A DNA stretch of 64,000 bases, from the NCBI RefSeq assembly GCF_004339015.1, contig NZ_SMFQ01000003.1, positions 124,001-188,000 of the forward strand, written 5' to 3'. Below are positions 1-10,166 of the stretch, one piece after another. Both the position numbers and the translations under genes were made by a program. The first letter of the stretch is position 1. Every line of letters starts with the position of its first letter. The stretch comes from Cocleimonas flava (lineage in GTDB: Bacteria; Pseudomonadota; Gammaproteobacteria; Thiotrichales; Thiotrichaceae). Below the pieces are notes generated by a model that was given only the letters and a program-made list of their open reading frames with translations, made no database searches and was not told the DNA's origin.

Positions 1-10
1 TTCTGCCGAG

Positions 11-649
11 TCATTGAATGATCTGACCTAATAGTGTGTCTATTTGTTTTTGTACCGTTTGTAAATCGTATTGAGCATTAACAATGCGATAGCGCTGTGG
101 GTTCTCTTCAGCCATTTTTAAATAAGCTGATCTCACGCGATTGAAGAAATCCAGATGTTGTTGCTCAAAACGATCTGTCTCTCCCCTATTTTTAGCTCTG
201 GCAAGACCTATATCCGCATCTATATCAAAGAGAAATGTGTAATCAGGTCTGAGAGTGCCTTGGACAAGATTTTCCAGAGTCTGAATATTCTGCAGGTCGA
301 TGTCTCTGCCTGCGCCTTGATAAGCGTAAGTTGCATCAGTAAATCGATCGCATAATACCCATCTGCCTTGTTCTAGCGAGGGAATAATTTTACGGTGTAA
401 ATGCTCTGCTCTCGCGGCAAACATAAGTAATAATTCAGTGGTGGAATGCATTTCTGGAAATTCTTTAGAGATCAGTAATTCGCGAATCGCTTCTCCTAAA
501 TCTGTTCCTCCCGGTTCTCGGGTGAGCAATATTTCCTGACCAGATGCTTCTATTTTTTCTGCTATATATTCAATATTTGTTGTTTTTCCAGCACCTTCAA
601 CGCCTTCGAATGAAATAAACAAACCGTGCTTAGCATTTTTTTTAGTCAT
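11..649 (-). CDS. tmk: Thymidylate kinase
   Basis: Phosphorylates dTMP to dTDP with ATP in the cytoplasm, the committing step to dTTP. The 212-residue protein has the family's usual length. A P-loop (GVEGAGKTT, residues 16-24) lies near the N-terminus, followed by the TREPGGT segment (about 43-49) that contacts the nucleotide. A CDRFTDAT motif sits near residue 100 and a LID region with RxKxRGETDRFE near 150-160. It is the last gene of the leftward fatty-acid/mltG cluster and begins 5 bases after mltG ends, so translation is probably coupled. In E. coli the next gene would be holB, which would lie beyond the left edge. Identification is secure. Confidence 0.97.
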   Translation of the reverse strand: MTKKNAKHGLFISFEGVEGAGKTTNIEYIAEKIEASGQEILLTREPGGTDLGEAIRELLISKEFPEMHSTTELLLMFAARAEHLHRKIIPSLEQGRWVLCDRFTDATYAYQGAGRDIDLQNIQTLENLVQGTLRPDYTFLFDIDADIGLARAKNRGETDRFEQQHLDFFNRVRSAYLKMAEENPQRYRIVNAQYDLQTVQKQIDTLLGQIIQ

Positions 650-654
650 TGGCT

Positions 655-1689
655 TTACTGGCCGCCTTTGTAGCGATTAGCTTTTCCACCTAAAAGGTAT
701 TTGATCACGGCCTTTTTGTGTTCTGCGTAAGTTTTAGAAAAATAGGAATAACCATCACCCTTGGCTACAAAATACAACATGTCACCTTCGGCAGGATTGA
801 ATGCCGCTTTGATAGAGGCAGCGCTGGGTGTTGCTATCGGTGTTGGCGTTAAGCCTTTTCGAGTGTAGGTGTTATAAGGCGTATCTTTTAGTAAATCTTT
901 TTTCCTGATATTGCCTTTGTATTCATCACCCATTCCGTAAATTACGGTTGGATCTGTTTGTAATAACATGCCTTTCTTTAAGCGATTGATAAATACGCGC
1001 GCTACTTTTCCGCGATCTTCAGGTGCGCCCGTTTCTTTTTCAATAATCGAAGCCAGAATAAGTGCATCATAGGGCTTCTTAATGCCCTTGAAAGGTTTGC
1101 GTTTTTCCCACTCTGTATTGAGCAATTTGAGCATCGCATTATGGCTACGCTGAAGAAATTGTAAGTCAGTAGTGTTTTTCGGATAGCTAAAGGTATCAGG
1201 AAAGAACCACCCTTCTGGTTTATGGTGTTGGTACTTTGTTTTTAATTTAGACATGATGTTTTTGTAATCATCATCAGTCAAAGTCTGTTTAAGGTTTTTA
1301 TCGTTCTTAATAATTTCAACGATTTCCTCAAACCTGGTTCCTTCTGGAATTCGTGTCTGGTATTGAATCGTCTTACCTGAAGCAAATAAAGATAAGATAT
1401 CAGCAGGTTTCATGCCTTTTTTAAGGGCGTATTCGCCTGCTTTGAGTTTATGGTCTTGTTTGTTTAATCTGGCTAGAATTCTTGTGAGAAGTGCCGGTTT
1501 AAGAATTTCTTTTTGCTCAAGTTCATTCGCAACTGTTTTTATGTTGCTGCCTTTTTTTATCTCAAAACTATCCACATCATTAGATAATGATGTGTTTTTA
1601 AATTCATTGAATTGAGTATAGGCGTAGAAGGATACTGCGCCCACGACGACAAGAAATAGAGGTAAGAACACTTTAAAAAAGAATCTCAT
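655..1689 (-). CDS. mltG: Endolytic murein transglycosylase MltG (YceG-like)
   Basis: Membrane-anchored lytic transglycosylase that cleaves nascent peptidoglycan glycan strands in the periplasm and is thought to release them from synthesis. The 344-residue protein has a single N-terminal membrane segment (about residues 5-25). A YceG domain carries the conserved segment ALILASIIEKETG, whose glutamate (near 215) is the expected catalytic residue, followed by the RVFINRLKKGM and QTDPTVIYG blocks. It sits between fabF and tmk. In E. coli pabC lies between fabF and mltG, but here there is only a roughly 100-base spacer and no pabC. Confidence 0.96.
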   Translation of the reverse strand: MRFFFKVFLPLFLVVVGAVSFYAYTQFNEFKNTSLSNDVDSFEIKKGSNIKTVANELEQKEILKPALLTRILARLNKQDHKLKAGEYALKKGMKPADILSLFASGKTIQYQTRIPEGTRFEEIVEIIKNDKNLKQTLTDDDYKNIMSKLKTKYQHHKPEGWFFPDTFSYPKNTTDLQFLQRSHNAMLKLLNTEWEKRKPFKGIKKPYDALILASIIEKETGAPEDRGKVARVFINRLKKGMLLQTDPTVIYGMGDEYKGNIRKKDLLKDTPYNTYTRKGLTPTPIATPSAASIKAAFNPAEGDMLYFVAKGDGYSYFSKTYAEHKKAVIKYLLGGKANRYKGGQ

Positions 1690-1792
1690 GTAACCTCTCT
1701 ATAACTCACTATCTGTTTTGAAAGAAGCTCAAAAAGCTTCTTGTATCTATCGATGCTGATGAAAATAATCAAACAAATGTTTGATAAATCGA

Positions 1793-3037
1793 TTAAATCT
1801 TTTTAAAGATTAATGTGCCATTTGTGCCGCCGAAACCAAATGAATTACTCATCGCAACTTCAATTTTGGCATCACGGGCTGTGTTGGCTACATAATCTAA
1901 ATCACATTCAGGATCTTGATTCTCAATGTTGATTGTTGGTGGAAGAATTTGATCACGGATTGCTAACACACTGAATACTGCTTCAATACCGCCAGCTGCA
2001 CCTAGTAAATGACCTGTCATTGACTTAGTTGAGCTAACCGCTACTTTTCTTGCATGGTCGCCGAGTGCCAATTTAATGCCATTGGTTTCTGCAACATCAC
2101 CAGCTGGTGTAGACGTTCCGTGAGCATTGATGTAATCAATATCTTCCGGGTTTAAGCCAGCATCTTTTAGTGCATGATTCATACAGCGAGCACCACCCTC
2201 ACCAGTCGTTAACGGAGCACTCATGTGATAAGCATCACTACTCATGCCGAAACCGGCTAATTCACAATAAATTTCTGCACCACGTGCTTTAGCGTGTTCG
2301 TATTCTTCCAGAATAAGTACGCCAGCACCATCACCCAGAACGAAACCATCACGGTCTTTGTCCCATGGACGACTTGCTGCTTCAGGATCATCGTTACGTG
2401 TTGAAAGCGCACGCATCGCTGCGAATCCACCTATGCCTAATGGGGTTGAACACATTTCTGCGCCACCACCTAGCATCACATCGGCATCACCATAGCTAAT
2501 CATACGCGCTGCATCACCAATACTGTGAGTCGCAGTTGCACAAGCAGATACAGGAGACATATTGTGGCCTTTTAAGCCATGCATAATCGATAAGTTACCA
2601 GCAACCATATTAACGATAGTGCTAGGAACAAAGAAGGGTGAAATCTTACGTGGTCCACCGTTTAAAAAGGCTTTGCTGTTCTTTTCAATAGAACCTACTC
2701 CGCCGATACCAGAACCAACAATAACGCCAATTCTGTCAGCGTTTTCATCCGTTACTATTAAACCAGAATCTCTAAGTGCATCAGTACCAGCACCAATACC
2801 ATAATGGATAAATGGATCCATCTTCTTCTGGTCTTTGGGCGTGATGTAATCAGTTGGATTAAAGTCATCAACGTTTCCTGCAATTTTTACAGAAAAGTCA
2901 GTCGCATCAAATAAATCAGGTGATATCTTATTGATACCGCTGACACCTTCAATGATATTTTTCCAGGCTTTCTCTATTTGAGAACCCACTGGAGAAACAA
3001 TTCCCAGACCTGTAACAACTACTCGACGTTTTGACAC
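1793..3037 (-). CDS. fabF: 3-oxoacyl-ACP synthase II
   Basis: Beta-ketoacyl-ACP synthase II condenses malonyl-ACP with a growing acyl-ACP in type II fatty-acid synthesis. The 414-residue thiolase-fold protein has the complete catalytic triad: Cys166 in SACATAT, His306 in NAHGTST and His343 in [11 protein letters not shown]. The C-terminus has the usual NSFGFGGTN loop. It lies downstream of acpP in the same direction, separated by a terminator-like hairpin (3064-3130) that probably lowers its expression relative to acpP. Confidence 0.98.
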   Translation of the reverse strand: MSKRRVVVTGLGIVSPVGSQIEKAWKNIIEGVSGINKISPDLFDATDFSVKIAGNVDDFNPTDYITPKDQKKMDPFIHYGIGAGTDALRDSGLIVTDENADRIGVIVGSGIGGVGSIEKNSKAFLNGGPRKISPFFVPSTIVNMVAGNLSIMHGLKGHNMSPVSACATATHSIGDAARMISYGDADVMLGGGAEMCSTPLGIGGFAAMRALSTRNDDPEAASRPWDKDRDGFVLGDGAGVLILEEYEHAKARGAEIYCELAGFGMSSDAYHMSAPLTTGEGGARCMNHALKDAGLNPEDIDYINAHGTSTPAGDVAETNGIKLALGDHARKVAVSSTKSMTGHLLGAAGGIEAVFSVLAIRDQILPPTINIENQDPECDLDYVANTARDAKIEVAMSNSFGFGGTNGTLIFKKI

Positions 3038-3063
3038 TAGATAATCCTATTTTTGATAAAACA

Positions 3064-3130
3064 ATAAAAAAAAACCGCAGTGACTATAGAAGCTCAAGTA
3101 ATTTCCAAGGCTAAATAGTTCTGCGGTTTT
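3064..3130 (-). terminator. Intercistronic terminator-like hairpin between acpP and fabF
   Basis: Read on the minus strand, AAAACCGCAG pairs with CTGCGGTTTT over a loop of about 40 bases and runs straight into a T9 tract, the layout of an intrinsic terminator. It lies between the stop of acpP and the start of fabF. It would let acpP be transcribed more than fabF, consistent with the high demand for acyl carrier protein. The large loop makes its efficiency uncertain. Confidence 0.6.
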
Positions 3131-3153
3131 CTCACAGCTTATGTGACTAATAA

Positions 3154-3390
3154 TTAACCTTGGTTATTATTTACGTAGTCAATCGCTAATTGAACTGTAG
3201 TAATTTTTTCTGCTTCTTCGTCAGGAATCTCAGTTCCGAATTCTTCTTCAAGAGCCATAACTAACTCAACAGTATCTAATGAGTCCGCGCCCAAATCATC
3301 GACAAAAGAAGCTGCATTAGTAACTTCTGATTCATCAACTCCTAATTGTTCTACTACGACACCTTTAACGCGTGCTTCAACATCACTCAT
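3154..3390 (-). CDS. acpP: Acyl carrier protein
   Basis: Small acidic carrier that holds growing acyl chains on a 4'-phosphopantetheine arm during fatty-acid and lipid synthesis. The 78-residue protein carries the DSL motif ([12 protein letters not shown]), with Ser37 as the prosthetic-group site, and the usual helix II acidic residues. It lies between fabG and fabF in the conserved order. A 117-base spacer separates it from fabG and holds a small hairpin and a palindrome, so it may have its own promoter. Confidence 0.98.
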   Translation of the reverse strand: MSDVEARVKGVVVEQLGVDESEVTNAASFVDDLGADSLDTVELVMALEEEFGTEIPDEEAEKITTVQLAIDYVNNNQG

Positions 3391-3420
3391 GATTGTTTAT
3401 TCCTATAATTTAAAAAAAAC

Positions 3421-3473
3421 ATATTCGTACTGAATATATGATTAGGCTATTGTAGAGAAATTCAACTCTCTAC
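3421..3473. promoter_or_regulatory. Palindrome and hairpin in the fabG-acpP spacer
   Basis: Two dyads lie between fabG and acpP: ATATTC-gtact-GAATAT (3421-3437) and GTAGAGA with TCTCTAC over an 8-base loop (3452-3473). Neither is followed by a T-run in the direction of transcription, so they look more like operator or RNA-processing elements than terminators. The function is unknown and neither matches a regulator site that I can name. Confidence 0.3.
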
Positions 3474-3506
3474 ACAATTATATATTACCGATTAATTGTC
3501 TATTAT

Positions 3507-4253
3507 TTAAGACATGTACATGCCGCCGTTAACGTGCAAAGTTTCACCGGAAATATAAGCGCCCATGTCTGATGATAAAAATAATACAGCATTCGCTATA
3601 TCTTCAGATTGCCCAAGTTTGCCCAGCGGAATATTTGTTAGTAAGGCGTTGCGTTGATCATCTGACAATTCACGTGTCATGTCTGTATCGATGAATCCTG
3701 GGGCTACAACATTTACTGTTATCCCACGTGATCCTATTTCTTGTGCCAGTGATTTAGTGAATCCAACTACGCCTGCTTTTGCCGCAGCATAATTTGCCTG
3801 TCCTGCATTACCGGTAGCGCCAACCACTGAAGAGATTGAAATTATACGTCCCTGCTTTGCTTTCATCATACCTTTCAAGCAAGCTTTGCTAAGTCTGTAA
3901 ACAGATGTGAGGTTGGTTGATATAATATCGTTCCATTCATCTTCTTTCATTCTCAGCATTAAGTTGTCACGAGTAATACCCGCATTATTGACAAGAATTG
4001 TAACAGCGCCAAATTCACTGTTTATGTCTTTAATCAAGCCGTCAATAGAATCAGTATCAGTTACATTTAACACTTTTCCGACGCCGTTTATACCTGCTTC
4101 TTTAAAATATGCGCTGATTGAATTAGCACCAGATTCGCTGGTTGCTGTACCAATGACAGTCGCACCTGCTTTGCCCAGTGATTCTGCTATAGCTTTACCG
4201 ATGCCTCTGCTTGCACCCGTTACTAGTGTTACTTTTCCTTCTAAATTAATCAC
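3507..4253 (-). CDS. fabG: 3-oxoacyl-ACP reductase
   Basis: NADPH-dependent reduction of 3-ketoacyl-ACP to 3-hydroxyacyl-ACP. This is a 248-residue classical short-chain dehydrogenase with the cofactor loop GASRGIG (13-19) and the NNAG motif (89-92). The Ser142-Tyr155-Lys159 catalytic set lies in ISISSVVGATG and NYAAAKAG. The length and the C-terminal ISGETLHVNGGMYM are typical of FabG rather than a generic SDR. It lies between fabD and acpP. Confidence 0.97.
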   Translation of the reverse strand: MINLEGKVTLVTGASRGIGKAIAESLGKAGATVIGTATSESGANSISAYFKEAGINGVGKVLNVTDTDSIDGLIKDINSEFGAVTILVNNAGITRDNLMLRMKEDEWNDIISTNLTSVYRLSKACLKGMMKAKQGRIISISSVVGATGNAGQANYAAAKAGVVGFTKSLAQEIGSRGITVNVVAPGFIDTDMTRELSDDQRNALLTNIPLGKLGQSEDIANAVLFLSSDMGAYISGETLHVNGGMYMS

Positions 4254-4310
4254 CTATACTTCTCCTATCGGTTTTTTAATGCGGCTTTATCTTTTGTTAT
4301 CTTGGTTCTA

Positions 4311-5246
4311 TTATGAATTACAGGCTTCAAGGGCTTTATCTAATGACGCTGGGTCACTGATATAGAAGCTACCAAGCGCTCTATTTATTCTTCTGTTTAG
4401 TCCGAATAATACTTTTCCCGGACCAAACTCAATAATGGTGTCTGCGCCTTGTACTTTATTTAAATTGTTGATGGTATCTGTCCAAAGAACAGGTTTATAT
4501 AGTTGCTTCGCTTGTGCAGATTGTTTATCAGCTGCTGATGCATAACTGATTGCCTCTACATTCTGTAAAACTTCAAATTCACCATTATTAAAGTTAGTCG
4601 TTAGCAGGCTCTCGCTTAACTGAGTGGCTGCATCTTTCATTAAACTACAATGAGAAGGAACACTTACAGGAAGTTTTATCGCACGCTTGGCGCCCGCTTC
4701 TGATAGTTTCTCAATAGCTGCATCAACTGATGAAGTATTACCCGCGATCACAACTTGACCGGGAGAGTTGAAGTTGACGGCTTCAACAACGCCTTCTTTA
4801 ATAGATGAACAGATTTCAACGATCTGGTCATCTTCCAAACCTAAAATAGCTGCCATAGCACCTTCACCCGCTGGAACCGCTTGCTGCATAAGGCTAGAGC
4901 GTTTAGCGACAAGTTGCATGGCATCTTTGAAGTCAATTACACCAGCGGCAACCAAAGCTGAGTATTCACCCAGACTGTGACCTGCCATACCAACAGGAGC
5001 ACACCCCCCCACTTTGAGCCATAAATTCCACACTGAAACACCGGCGGCTAGCATTACTGGCTGGGTGTTTTCAGTCTTGTTTAATTCGGTAGCATCATCT
5101 GCTGTAGTCATTGACCACAAATCTTTACCGATTGCGTCAGACGCTTCTTCAAACGTTGCTTTTATCTCTGAATATTCAGTTGCCAATTCACCTAACATTC
5201 CGATTGACTGCGACCCCTGTCCTGGGAAAACTGCTGCAAATTGCAT
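4311..5246 (-). CDS. fabD: Malonyl-CoA:ACP malonyltransferase
   Basis: Transfers malonyl groups from CoA to ACP to feed fatty-acid elongation. The start is placed at 5246 because the protein then begins MQFAAVFPGQGSQ as in the family. An AAGGAA ribosome site lies 6 bases upstream, whereas an in-frame ATG at 5279 has no such support. The active-site serine lies in GHSLGEY (about residue 91) and the catalytic His in VPSHCSLM. The product is 311 residues. fabH and plsX, often upstream in other genomes, are absent; fabD is first in the cluster here. Confidence 0.96.
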   Translation of the reverse strand: MQFAAVFPGQGSQSIGMLGELATEYSEIKATFEEASDAIGKDLWSMTTADDATELNKTENTQPVMLAAGVSVWNLWLKVGGCAPVGMAGHSLGEYSALVAAGVIDFKDAMQLVAKRSSLMQQAVPAGEGAMAAILGLEDDQIVEICSSIKEGVVEAVNFNSPGQVVIAGNTSSVDAAIEKLSEAGAKRAIKLPVSVPSHCSLMKDAATQLSESLLTTNFNNGEFEVLQNVEAISYASAADKQSAQAKQLYKPVLWTDTINNLNKVQGADTIIEFGPGKVLFGLNRRINRALGSFYISDPASLDKALEACNS

Positions 5247-5563
5247 TATAAATTCCTTGTGATGTAAAATTTCGCCCATATAATATAGGTATTAGGTGAT
5301 TATGCACACTCTAATATGTTGTAGATTAAGATTATAAGTAATACATGGCCATCATGTAGACATGAGTTAAATGCATAAATTCAGTTGTACTCACTTCGTA
5401 TCAAAAATCTCCTTAGAACAGAACTTAACACAAGCTTTAATTTAAGTTTGTAACTTGTAAATACAAGGTTAAGCTCTGGTTGATTATAATAGGCAGAAAT
5501 TACTTGTTAAATATAGTAAGTAATGGATAATACGCCGACTCCAAAAGGAACTAGTTGTAAAGC
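5247..5563. other. Divergent intergenic region between fabD and infA
   Basis: About 317 AT-rich bases with no credible gene. It must hold the promoters for the leftward fab cluster and for rightward infA. A TATAAT hexamer at 5485-5490 is a possible -10 element for infA, but no good -35 partner is seen at standard spacing. No copy of the dispersed C-rich repeat is present. Confidence 0.5.
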
Positions 5564-5782
5564 ATGGCAAAAGAAGAAAGTATAGAAATGGAAGGAACAG
5601 TAGTTGAAACACTACCTAATACTACATTCAAAGTTGAGTTGGAAAATGGACATATTGTAAATGCCCATATTTCTGGTCGTATGCGTAAAAATTATATTCG
5701 TATACTTACGGGTGATCAGGTCACTGTCCAGTTAACTCCTTATGATTTGACTAAAGGTCGTATCACATACCGTAGTAAATAA
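5564..5782 (+). CDS. infA: Translation initiation factor IF-1
   Basis: Binds the 30S A site and helps IF-2 and IF-3 select the initiator tRNA and start codon. The 72-residue S1/OB-fold protein matches the family over its whole length, beginning [13 protein letters not shown] and ending with [13 protein letters not shown]-type ribosome site lies upstream. It is a single gene between the divergent fab cluster and the convergent aceK. Confidence 0.98.
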   Translation: MAKEESIEMEGTVVETLPNTTFKVELENGHIVNAHISGRMRKNYIRILTGDQVTVQLTPYDLTKGRITYRSK

Positions 5783-5930
5783 GGCTGTAAACTTGTATCT
5801 GTTTGATTATTGAACAGCAAGTCTTATCCCTCCATACACATTCAGAATTATTCAGCTATCTATTTAGCTCCATATTCAAACCTCAGACTATCTTTTTAAG
5901 TGGCCTACCCTATCTGTGTGCCTGTTTGTT

Positions 5931-7697
5931 TTATTGATCAGATACTTCCCTTTGTAAACGATACTTCTGTGGGTATGGGAAAACATCTTCAAAAATGCCA
6001 TTTTTGATATTTTCCTGTTTCTGTATCCAGAAATTAGCATCCAGTAAATCTGCATGATATTTCATAAATGCCGCTTTTATGTAGTCATTACCCAATAAAA
6101 AGCGCGCAAACTCCTCAGGAAAAACATCATTTGGTCCAACACTGTACCAGGGCTCTGCGGCCATTAACTCTTGTGAGTTTCGTGGCGCGGGTATTTTTCT
6201 GAAGTTGCAGTCTGTGAGATAAACAATCTCATCGTAATCATAAAATACAACTCGACGGAGTCTGGTTACACCAAAGTTTTTATACAGCAGGTCGCCGGGG
6301 AATATATTAGCTGCGCACAATTCTTTAATGGCATCTCCAAAGGATAGGATAAGTCTTTCGATTTCATCAAACTGTCCTTTTCTTTCTGCTTCTTCCAGGG
6401 CCATGTTTAAAGGCTGCATACGTCTTTCTATATACATGTGCTTAATTTTAAGTTGCTTCACGCCTTTGTGATTTTCAACAACCTGAATACTACTTTTACA
6501 GGTAGACTCAAGGTCTTTGAGTAAATCTTCAGTAAAACGATTAAGTGGCAATAAAACTTCTGAAAACTCGAGTGTATCGGCCATTCTTCCGACACGGTCG
6601 TGTCGTTTTACTAACTGATATTTTTCTTCTACCTGTTGCCGACTAATTTCTTTAGGTGGTGCGAAATAGTCTCGTATTAATTTGAACACATAGGGATATG
6701 AGGCCAGCGTGAATACAGACATCACCATACCCGGAATTCCGGGCGCTAGAATCAAGTCATCATCGGAGTAATCCAAATGATGCAAAAATCCTCTATAGAA
6801 GTCAGTTTTACCTTGTTTGTGTAGTCCGATGGATGAATACAGTGCTTCTTTTTTTCGCTGTGGCATCAATCTTTGCAAGAAGCTTACGATTGCAGAAGGT
6901 ACGGGATGCTCAACCATAAAATAAGCGTATGAAAAACTGAATAAGCGCGATACTGAATCTTCCCCTATTAATAGCGCATCTGTGTAGATTCCTCCTTTTT
7001 CATTATTAAGCAAAGGGATAGCAAAGGGGTATTCGTTATGACCGTTGATAGCCTTACCTACGATATACGCTGCCTTGTTTCTATAGAAGAGCGCATTAAT
7101 AACCTGAAATTGAAAATTCAAATCTGCATTACGATTATCATTTTTCATATACTTACAAATTGATTTTGCCATGTGACGGCAATCTCTATGGCAATTTTCA
7201 AACGGTATAGATAAGGGTGAGTGATTTAAAATGAGTTTTATCGCTCTGAAAAAACTGGTATTTGCCGGATAGTAGGCTTCATAAGTCGGCACTTCAGAGT
7301 CGATATATTCTGTCGCAACCGAACTTCTTAGAAATATATTGAGATTGGTATAAAACTCAATCGGGAAAATTCGACAAAAAACCGAATTAAAAAAGGTTTC
7401 AGCAAGTTCGGGTTGTTGGTGGTTCTGTAATAACAGAATGAAGTGACCCTTCACTTTTTTCCAACAATCCTGATCGAATGTTTCAGGTCGAGTGTCGTAG
7501 TTTTCTTTAAGATAATTAACCGTTTCTTTTACACGAGAATCATAAAATTCGATTCTATGTCGTGATGCTAATCTATCTGCTTTCCAGTCGGCGCTTTCAA
7601 ATCTGGCTTGAGCCCCAGAGGTAATTTCAGTGAAAATTCGAAAGTGTTTATTGAATCCTTTAAGGATTTTTTTGGCTATTGTTCGAGATAGATTCAT
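5931..7697 (-). CDS. aceK: Isocitrate dehydrogenase kinase/phosphatase
   Basis: Bifunctional enzyme that phosphorylates and inactivates, or dephosphorylates, isocitrate dehydrogenase. It thereby sets the split between the TCA cycle and the glyoxylate bypass. At 588 residues it is the normal size. The nucleotide-binding segment APGIPGMVM lies at 318-326, followed by SYPYVFKLIRD and the C-terminal kinase core containing the FYDYDEI segment. It is divergent from glcB, separated by 288 bases containing a dispersed-repeat copy. Isocitrate lyase (aceA) is not in the window. Confidence 0.97.
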   Translation of the reverse strand: MNLSRTIAKKILKGFNKHFRIFTEITSGAQARFESADWKADRLASRHRIEFYDSRVKETVNYLKENYDTRPETFDQDCWKKVKGHFILLLQNHQQPELAETFFNSVFCRIFPIEFYTNLNIFLRSSVATEYIDSEVPTYEAYYPANTSFFRAIKLILNHSPLSIPFENCHRDCRHMAKSICKYMKNDNRNADLNFQFQVINALFYRNKAAYIVGKAINGHNEYPFAIPLLNNEKGGIYTDALLIGEDSVSRLFSFSYAYFMVEHPVPSAIVSFLQRLMPQRKKEALYSSIGLHKQGKTDFYRGFLHHLDYSDDDLILAPGIPGMVMSVFTLASYPYVFKLIRDYFAPPKEISRQQVEEKYQLVKRHDRVGRMADTLEFSEVLLPLNRFTEDLLKDLESTCKSSIQVVENHKGVKQLKIKHMYIERRMQPLNMALEEAERKGQFDEIERLILSFGDAIKELCAANIFPGDLLYKNFGVTRLRRVVFYDYDEIVYLTDCNFRKIPAPRNSQELMAAEPWYSVGPNDVFPEEFARFLLGNDYIKAAFMKYHADLLDANFWIQKQENIKNGIFEDVFPYPQKYRLQREVSDQ

Positions 7698-7761
7698 GCA
7701 ATGACTATAGGTTAAGGGGACACTTTAGACAACATCCCGAATGGAATCGGCATTTACTAAG

Positions 7762-7789
7762 TCACCCCCCTACTTTGGAGGCTTTTTTT
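7762..7789 (+). repeat. Dispersed C-rich repeat, copy 1
   Basis: The core CACCCCCCTACTTTGGAGGC is followed directly by T7. It lies in the divergent spacer between aceK and glcB, upstream of both genes. Compared with the consensus it has one extra G (TTTGGAGGC). Confidence 0.85.
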
Positions 7790-7841
7790 AGCTATTGTGC
7801 CGTTTTTATATCTCTAAGTAGTAATAGGAGCAAGCTTCATT

Positions 7842-7949
7842 ATGTCTATAATTAATGATGATGGTTTTAATACACCAGATTACTTAATTCAATCTTACTT
7901 GCACATGCCCTCGAATGAGCTAACCTATAAACGCAATAAGAGCATCTAA
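7842..7949 (+). CDS. Possible 35-residue leader or small protein upstream of glcB
   Basis: A short open frame, ATG to TAA, encodes 35 residues beginning MSIINDDGFNTPDYLIQ. An AGGAG ribosome-site-like sequence lies 11 bases before the ATG, slightly long spacing. It ends 36 bases before glcB and reads in the same direction, so it could be a leader or small protein on the malate synthase transcript. No family is recognised and a chance frame is quite possible. Confidence 0.3.
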   Translation: MSIINDDGFNTPDYLIQSYLHMPSNELTYKRNKSI

Positions 7950-7985
7950 ATATTTAGATTACCTATAATAAATTAACAGAAAGTA

Positions 7986-10166
7986 ATGAATATGACATCA
8001 AACGTACAGAAAGATAAATTACAAATAAGCCAAGCTATCTATGATTTGGTAACGAATGAAGTTCTACCAGGAACTGGTGTTGAGGAAGATCAGTTCTGGA
8101 CAGGAATGCAAACTGTGCTCGAAGAGTTTGCTCCGAGAAACAAAGAACTTTTAGCTAAGCGAGATGATATTCAACAACAGATAGATACTTGGCATCAGCA
8201 AAATAATGGCCAGGAATTCGATCACAATGAATATAAGCAATTCTTAAAAGAAATTAATTATATTGTGGATGAAGTCCCTGATTTTGGTATTACAACAGAA
8301 AATGTAGATCCTGAAATTGCCACTATCGCTGGTCCGCAATTGGTTGTTCCTATCAATAATGCGCGTTTTTCGCTGAATGCTGCAAATGCCAGATGGGGAA
8401 GCTTGTTCGATGCTTTCTACGGTACAGATATCATTCCTGATGAAGGTGCACTTGCAAAAGGTAATCAATACAACTCGGAACGTGGCAAGAAAGTTATTGA
8501 ATTAGCCAATGTATTTCTGGATAAGGTCTTGCCACTAACATCAGGCAGTCATAAAGATGTTGCTTCATATAAATTAATCGATAAAGACGGTCAAAAAAAT
8601 CTTCAAATAACACTCGGTAATGGTGAAGTAACTGAACTACAAATCGCAGATTCTTTCGTTGGCTACACAGAAGAAGAATCAACGTCGACCTTATTGTTTG
8701 TTAATAATGGTTTACATATCGAAATTCAAATAGACCCAGCTTCGGTTATTGGTCAATCATCTGCCGCTGGTGTCAAAGACGTCATCATGGAATCAGCCTT
8801 AACGGCGATTCAAGATTGCGAAGATTCGGTAGCCGCGGTTGATGCTGAAGATAAAGCTCTGGTTTACCGAAACTGGCTTGGTTTGATGAAAGGCACGCTG
8901 GAAGAGAGTTTCGAAAAGAACGGCAAAACACTTAGCCGTAAACTTAATCCTGATCGCGAATACACAAGCCCTGCTGGGGATTCATTTAGTTTACCGGGAC
9001 GAAGTGTTTTACTCGTTAGAAATGTCGGTCATTTGATGACGACTGACAGCGTCTTATTGAATGGCGAAGAAGTACCTGAAGGTATTCTAGACGGTTTGAT
9101 GACAGCACTTATTTATATCCATGATATGAAAGGCACTGGTCCATACAAAAATTCTAAAAGTAATAGCCTGTATATCGTAAAGCCAAAAATGCATGGACCT
9201 GATGAAGTGCGTTTGACGGTTGATCTATTTGCGGCGATTGAGAAAGCTGTTGGATTGCCTGTTAACACCATGAAAGTAGGTATCATGGATGAAGAGCGTC
9301 GCACTACAGTGAACCTAAAAGCCTGTATTTATGAAGCACGCGAACGTTTAATCTTTATCAATACGGGTTTCCTCGATCGTACTGGTGATGAAATACACAC
9401 AAGCATGGAAGCTGGATCATTCTTACCGAAAGCGGAACTTAAAGGTGAGCCATGGATTTCAGCGTATGAAGACTGGAATGTAGATATCGGTTTAGAGTGC
9501 GGTCTTCGCGGTAAAGCACAAATCGGTAAAGGTATGTGGGCAATGCCGGATCTAATGGCAGATATGCTAGAGCAAAAAATACAACATCCCTTAGCGGGCG
9601 CTAATTGTGCCTGGGTACCCTCTCCGACTGCAGCAACTTTACATGCTATGCATTACCATTATGTGAATGTTGATGAGGTTCAGGAGCAATTATCTAGCCG
9701 TGAAACGGCAAGTCTGGATGATATTCTAACAATCCCATTAACGCCTTCATCGTATGTTCTTAGTCGTGAAAAATTGATCGAAGAGCTGGAAGATAATGCG
9801 CAAAGCATGTTGGGTTATGTGGTTCGCTGGATCGATCAGGGCGTTGGTTGCTCTAAGGTGCCTGACACACGTAATGTGGAATTAATGGAAGATAGAGCAA
9901 CATTGCGTATCTCGAGTCAGATTATTTCAAATTGGTTGCACCACAATTTATGTACTGAAGCACAAATCACCGATGCGTTTAAAAAGATGGCAGTACTGGT
10001 TGATGAGCAAAATGCTAAAGATCCGCTGTATGTACCAATGGCTCCTGCATATGACGGCATTGCATTCAAAGCAGCACTAGATTTAGCCATTAAAGGTGCG
10101 GCACAGCCAAATGGATATACCGAGCCATTATTGCACCACTATAGAAAAGTAAAAAAATCTGCGTAA
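7986..10166 (+). CDS. glcB: Malate synthase G
   Basis: Condenses glyoxylate with acetyl-CoA to malate, the second step of the glyoxylate bypass and of glycolate use. At 726 residues it has the length of the monomeric G isoform (about 720-730) and not the shorter A form. The [11 protein letters not shown] block lies near residue 465 and the C-terminal [11 protein letters not shown] region, which holds the expected catalytic acid, near 615. It is divergent from aceK, so the two may be co-controlled. The start could be either of two nearby ATGs (7986 or 7992). Confidence 0.96.
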   Translation: MNMTSNVQKDKLQISQAIYDLVTNEVLPGTGVEEDQFWTGMQTVLEEFAPRNKELLAKRDDIQQQIDTWHQQNNGQEFDHNEYKQFLKEINYIVDEVPDFGITTENVDPEIATIAGPQLVVPINNARFSLNAANARWGSLFDAFYGTDIIPDEGALAKGNQYNSERGKKVIELANVFLDKVLPLTSGSHKDVASYKLIDKDGQKNLQITLGNGEVTELQIADSFVGYTEEESTSTLLFVNNGLHIEIQIDPASVIGQSSAAGVKDVIMESALTAIQDCEDSVAAVDAEDKALVYRNWLGLMKGTLEESFEKNGKTLSRKLNPDREYTSPAGDSFSLPGRSVLLVRNVGHLMTTDSVLLNGEEVPEGILDGLMTALIYIHDMKGTGPYKNSKSNSLYIVKPKMHGPDEVRLTVDLFAAIEKAVGLPVNTMKVGIMDEERRTTVNLKACIYEARERLIFINTGFLDRTGDEIHTSMEAGSFLPKAELKGEPWISAYEDWNVDIGLECGLRGKAQIGKGMWAMPDLMADMLEQKIQHPLAGANCAWVPSPTAATLHAMHYHYVNVDEVQEQLSSRETASLDDILTIPLTPSSYVLSREKLIEELEDNAQSMLGYVVRWIDQGVGCSKVPDTRNVELMEDRATLRISSQIISNWLHHNLCTEAQITDAFKKMAVLVDEQNAKDPLYVPMAPAYDGIAFKAALDLAIKGAAQPNGYTEPLLHHYRKVKKSA

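Noticed and set aside
3907-4365. 152-codon plus-strand frame across fabG and its 5' spacer
   Set aside because: Antisense to a conserved gene, no ribosome site and no family resemblance.
4990-5020. Close match to the dispersed repeat (ACACCCCCCCACTTTGAGCC) inside fabD
   Set aside because: It encodes the LKVGGCAP segment, which aligns without insertion to other FabD proteins. The match comes from Lys-Val-Gly-Gly codons and there is no T-run.
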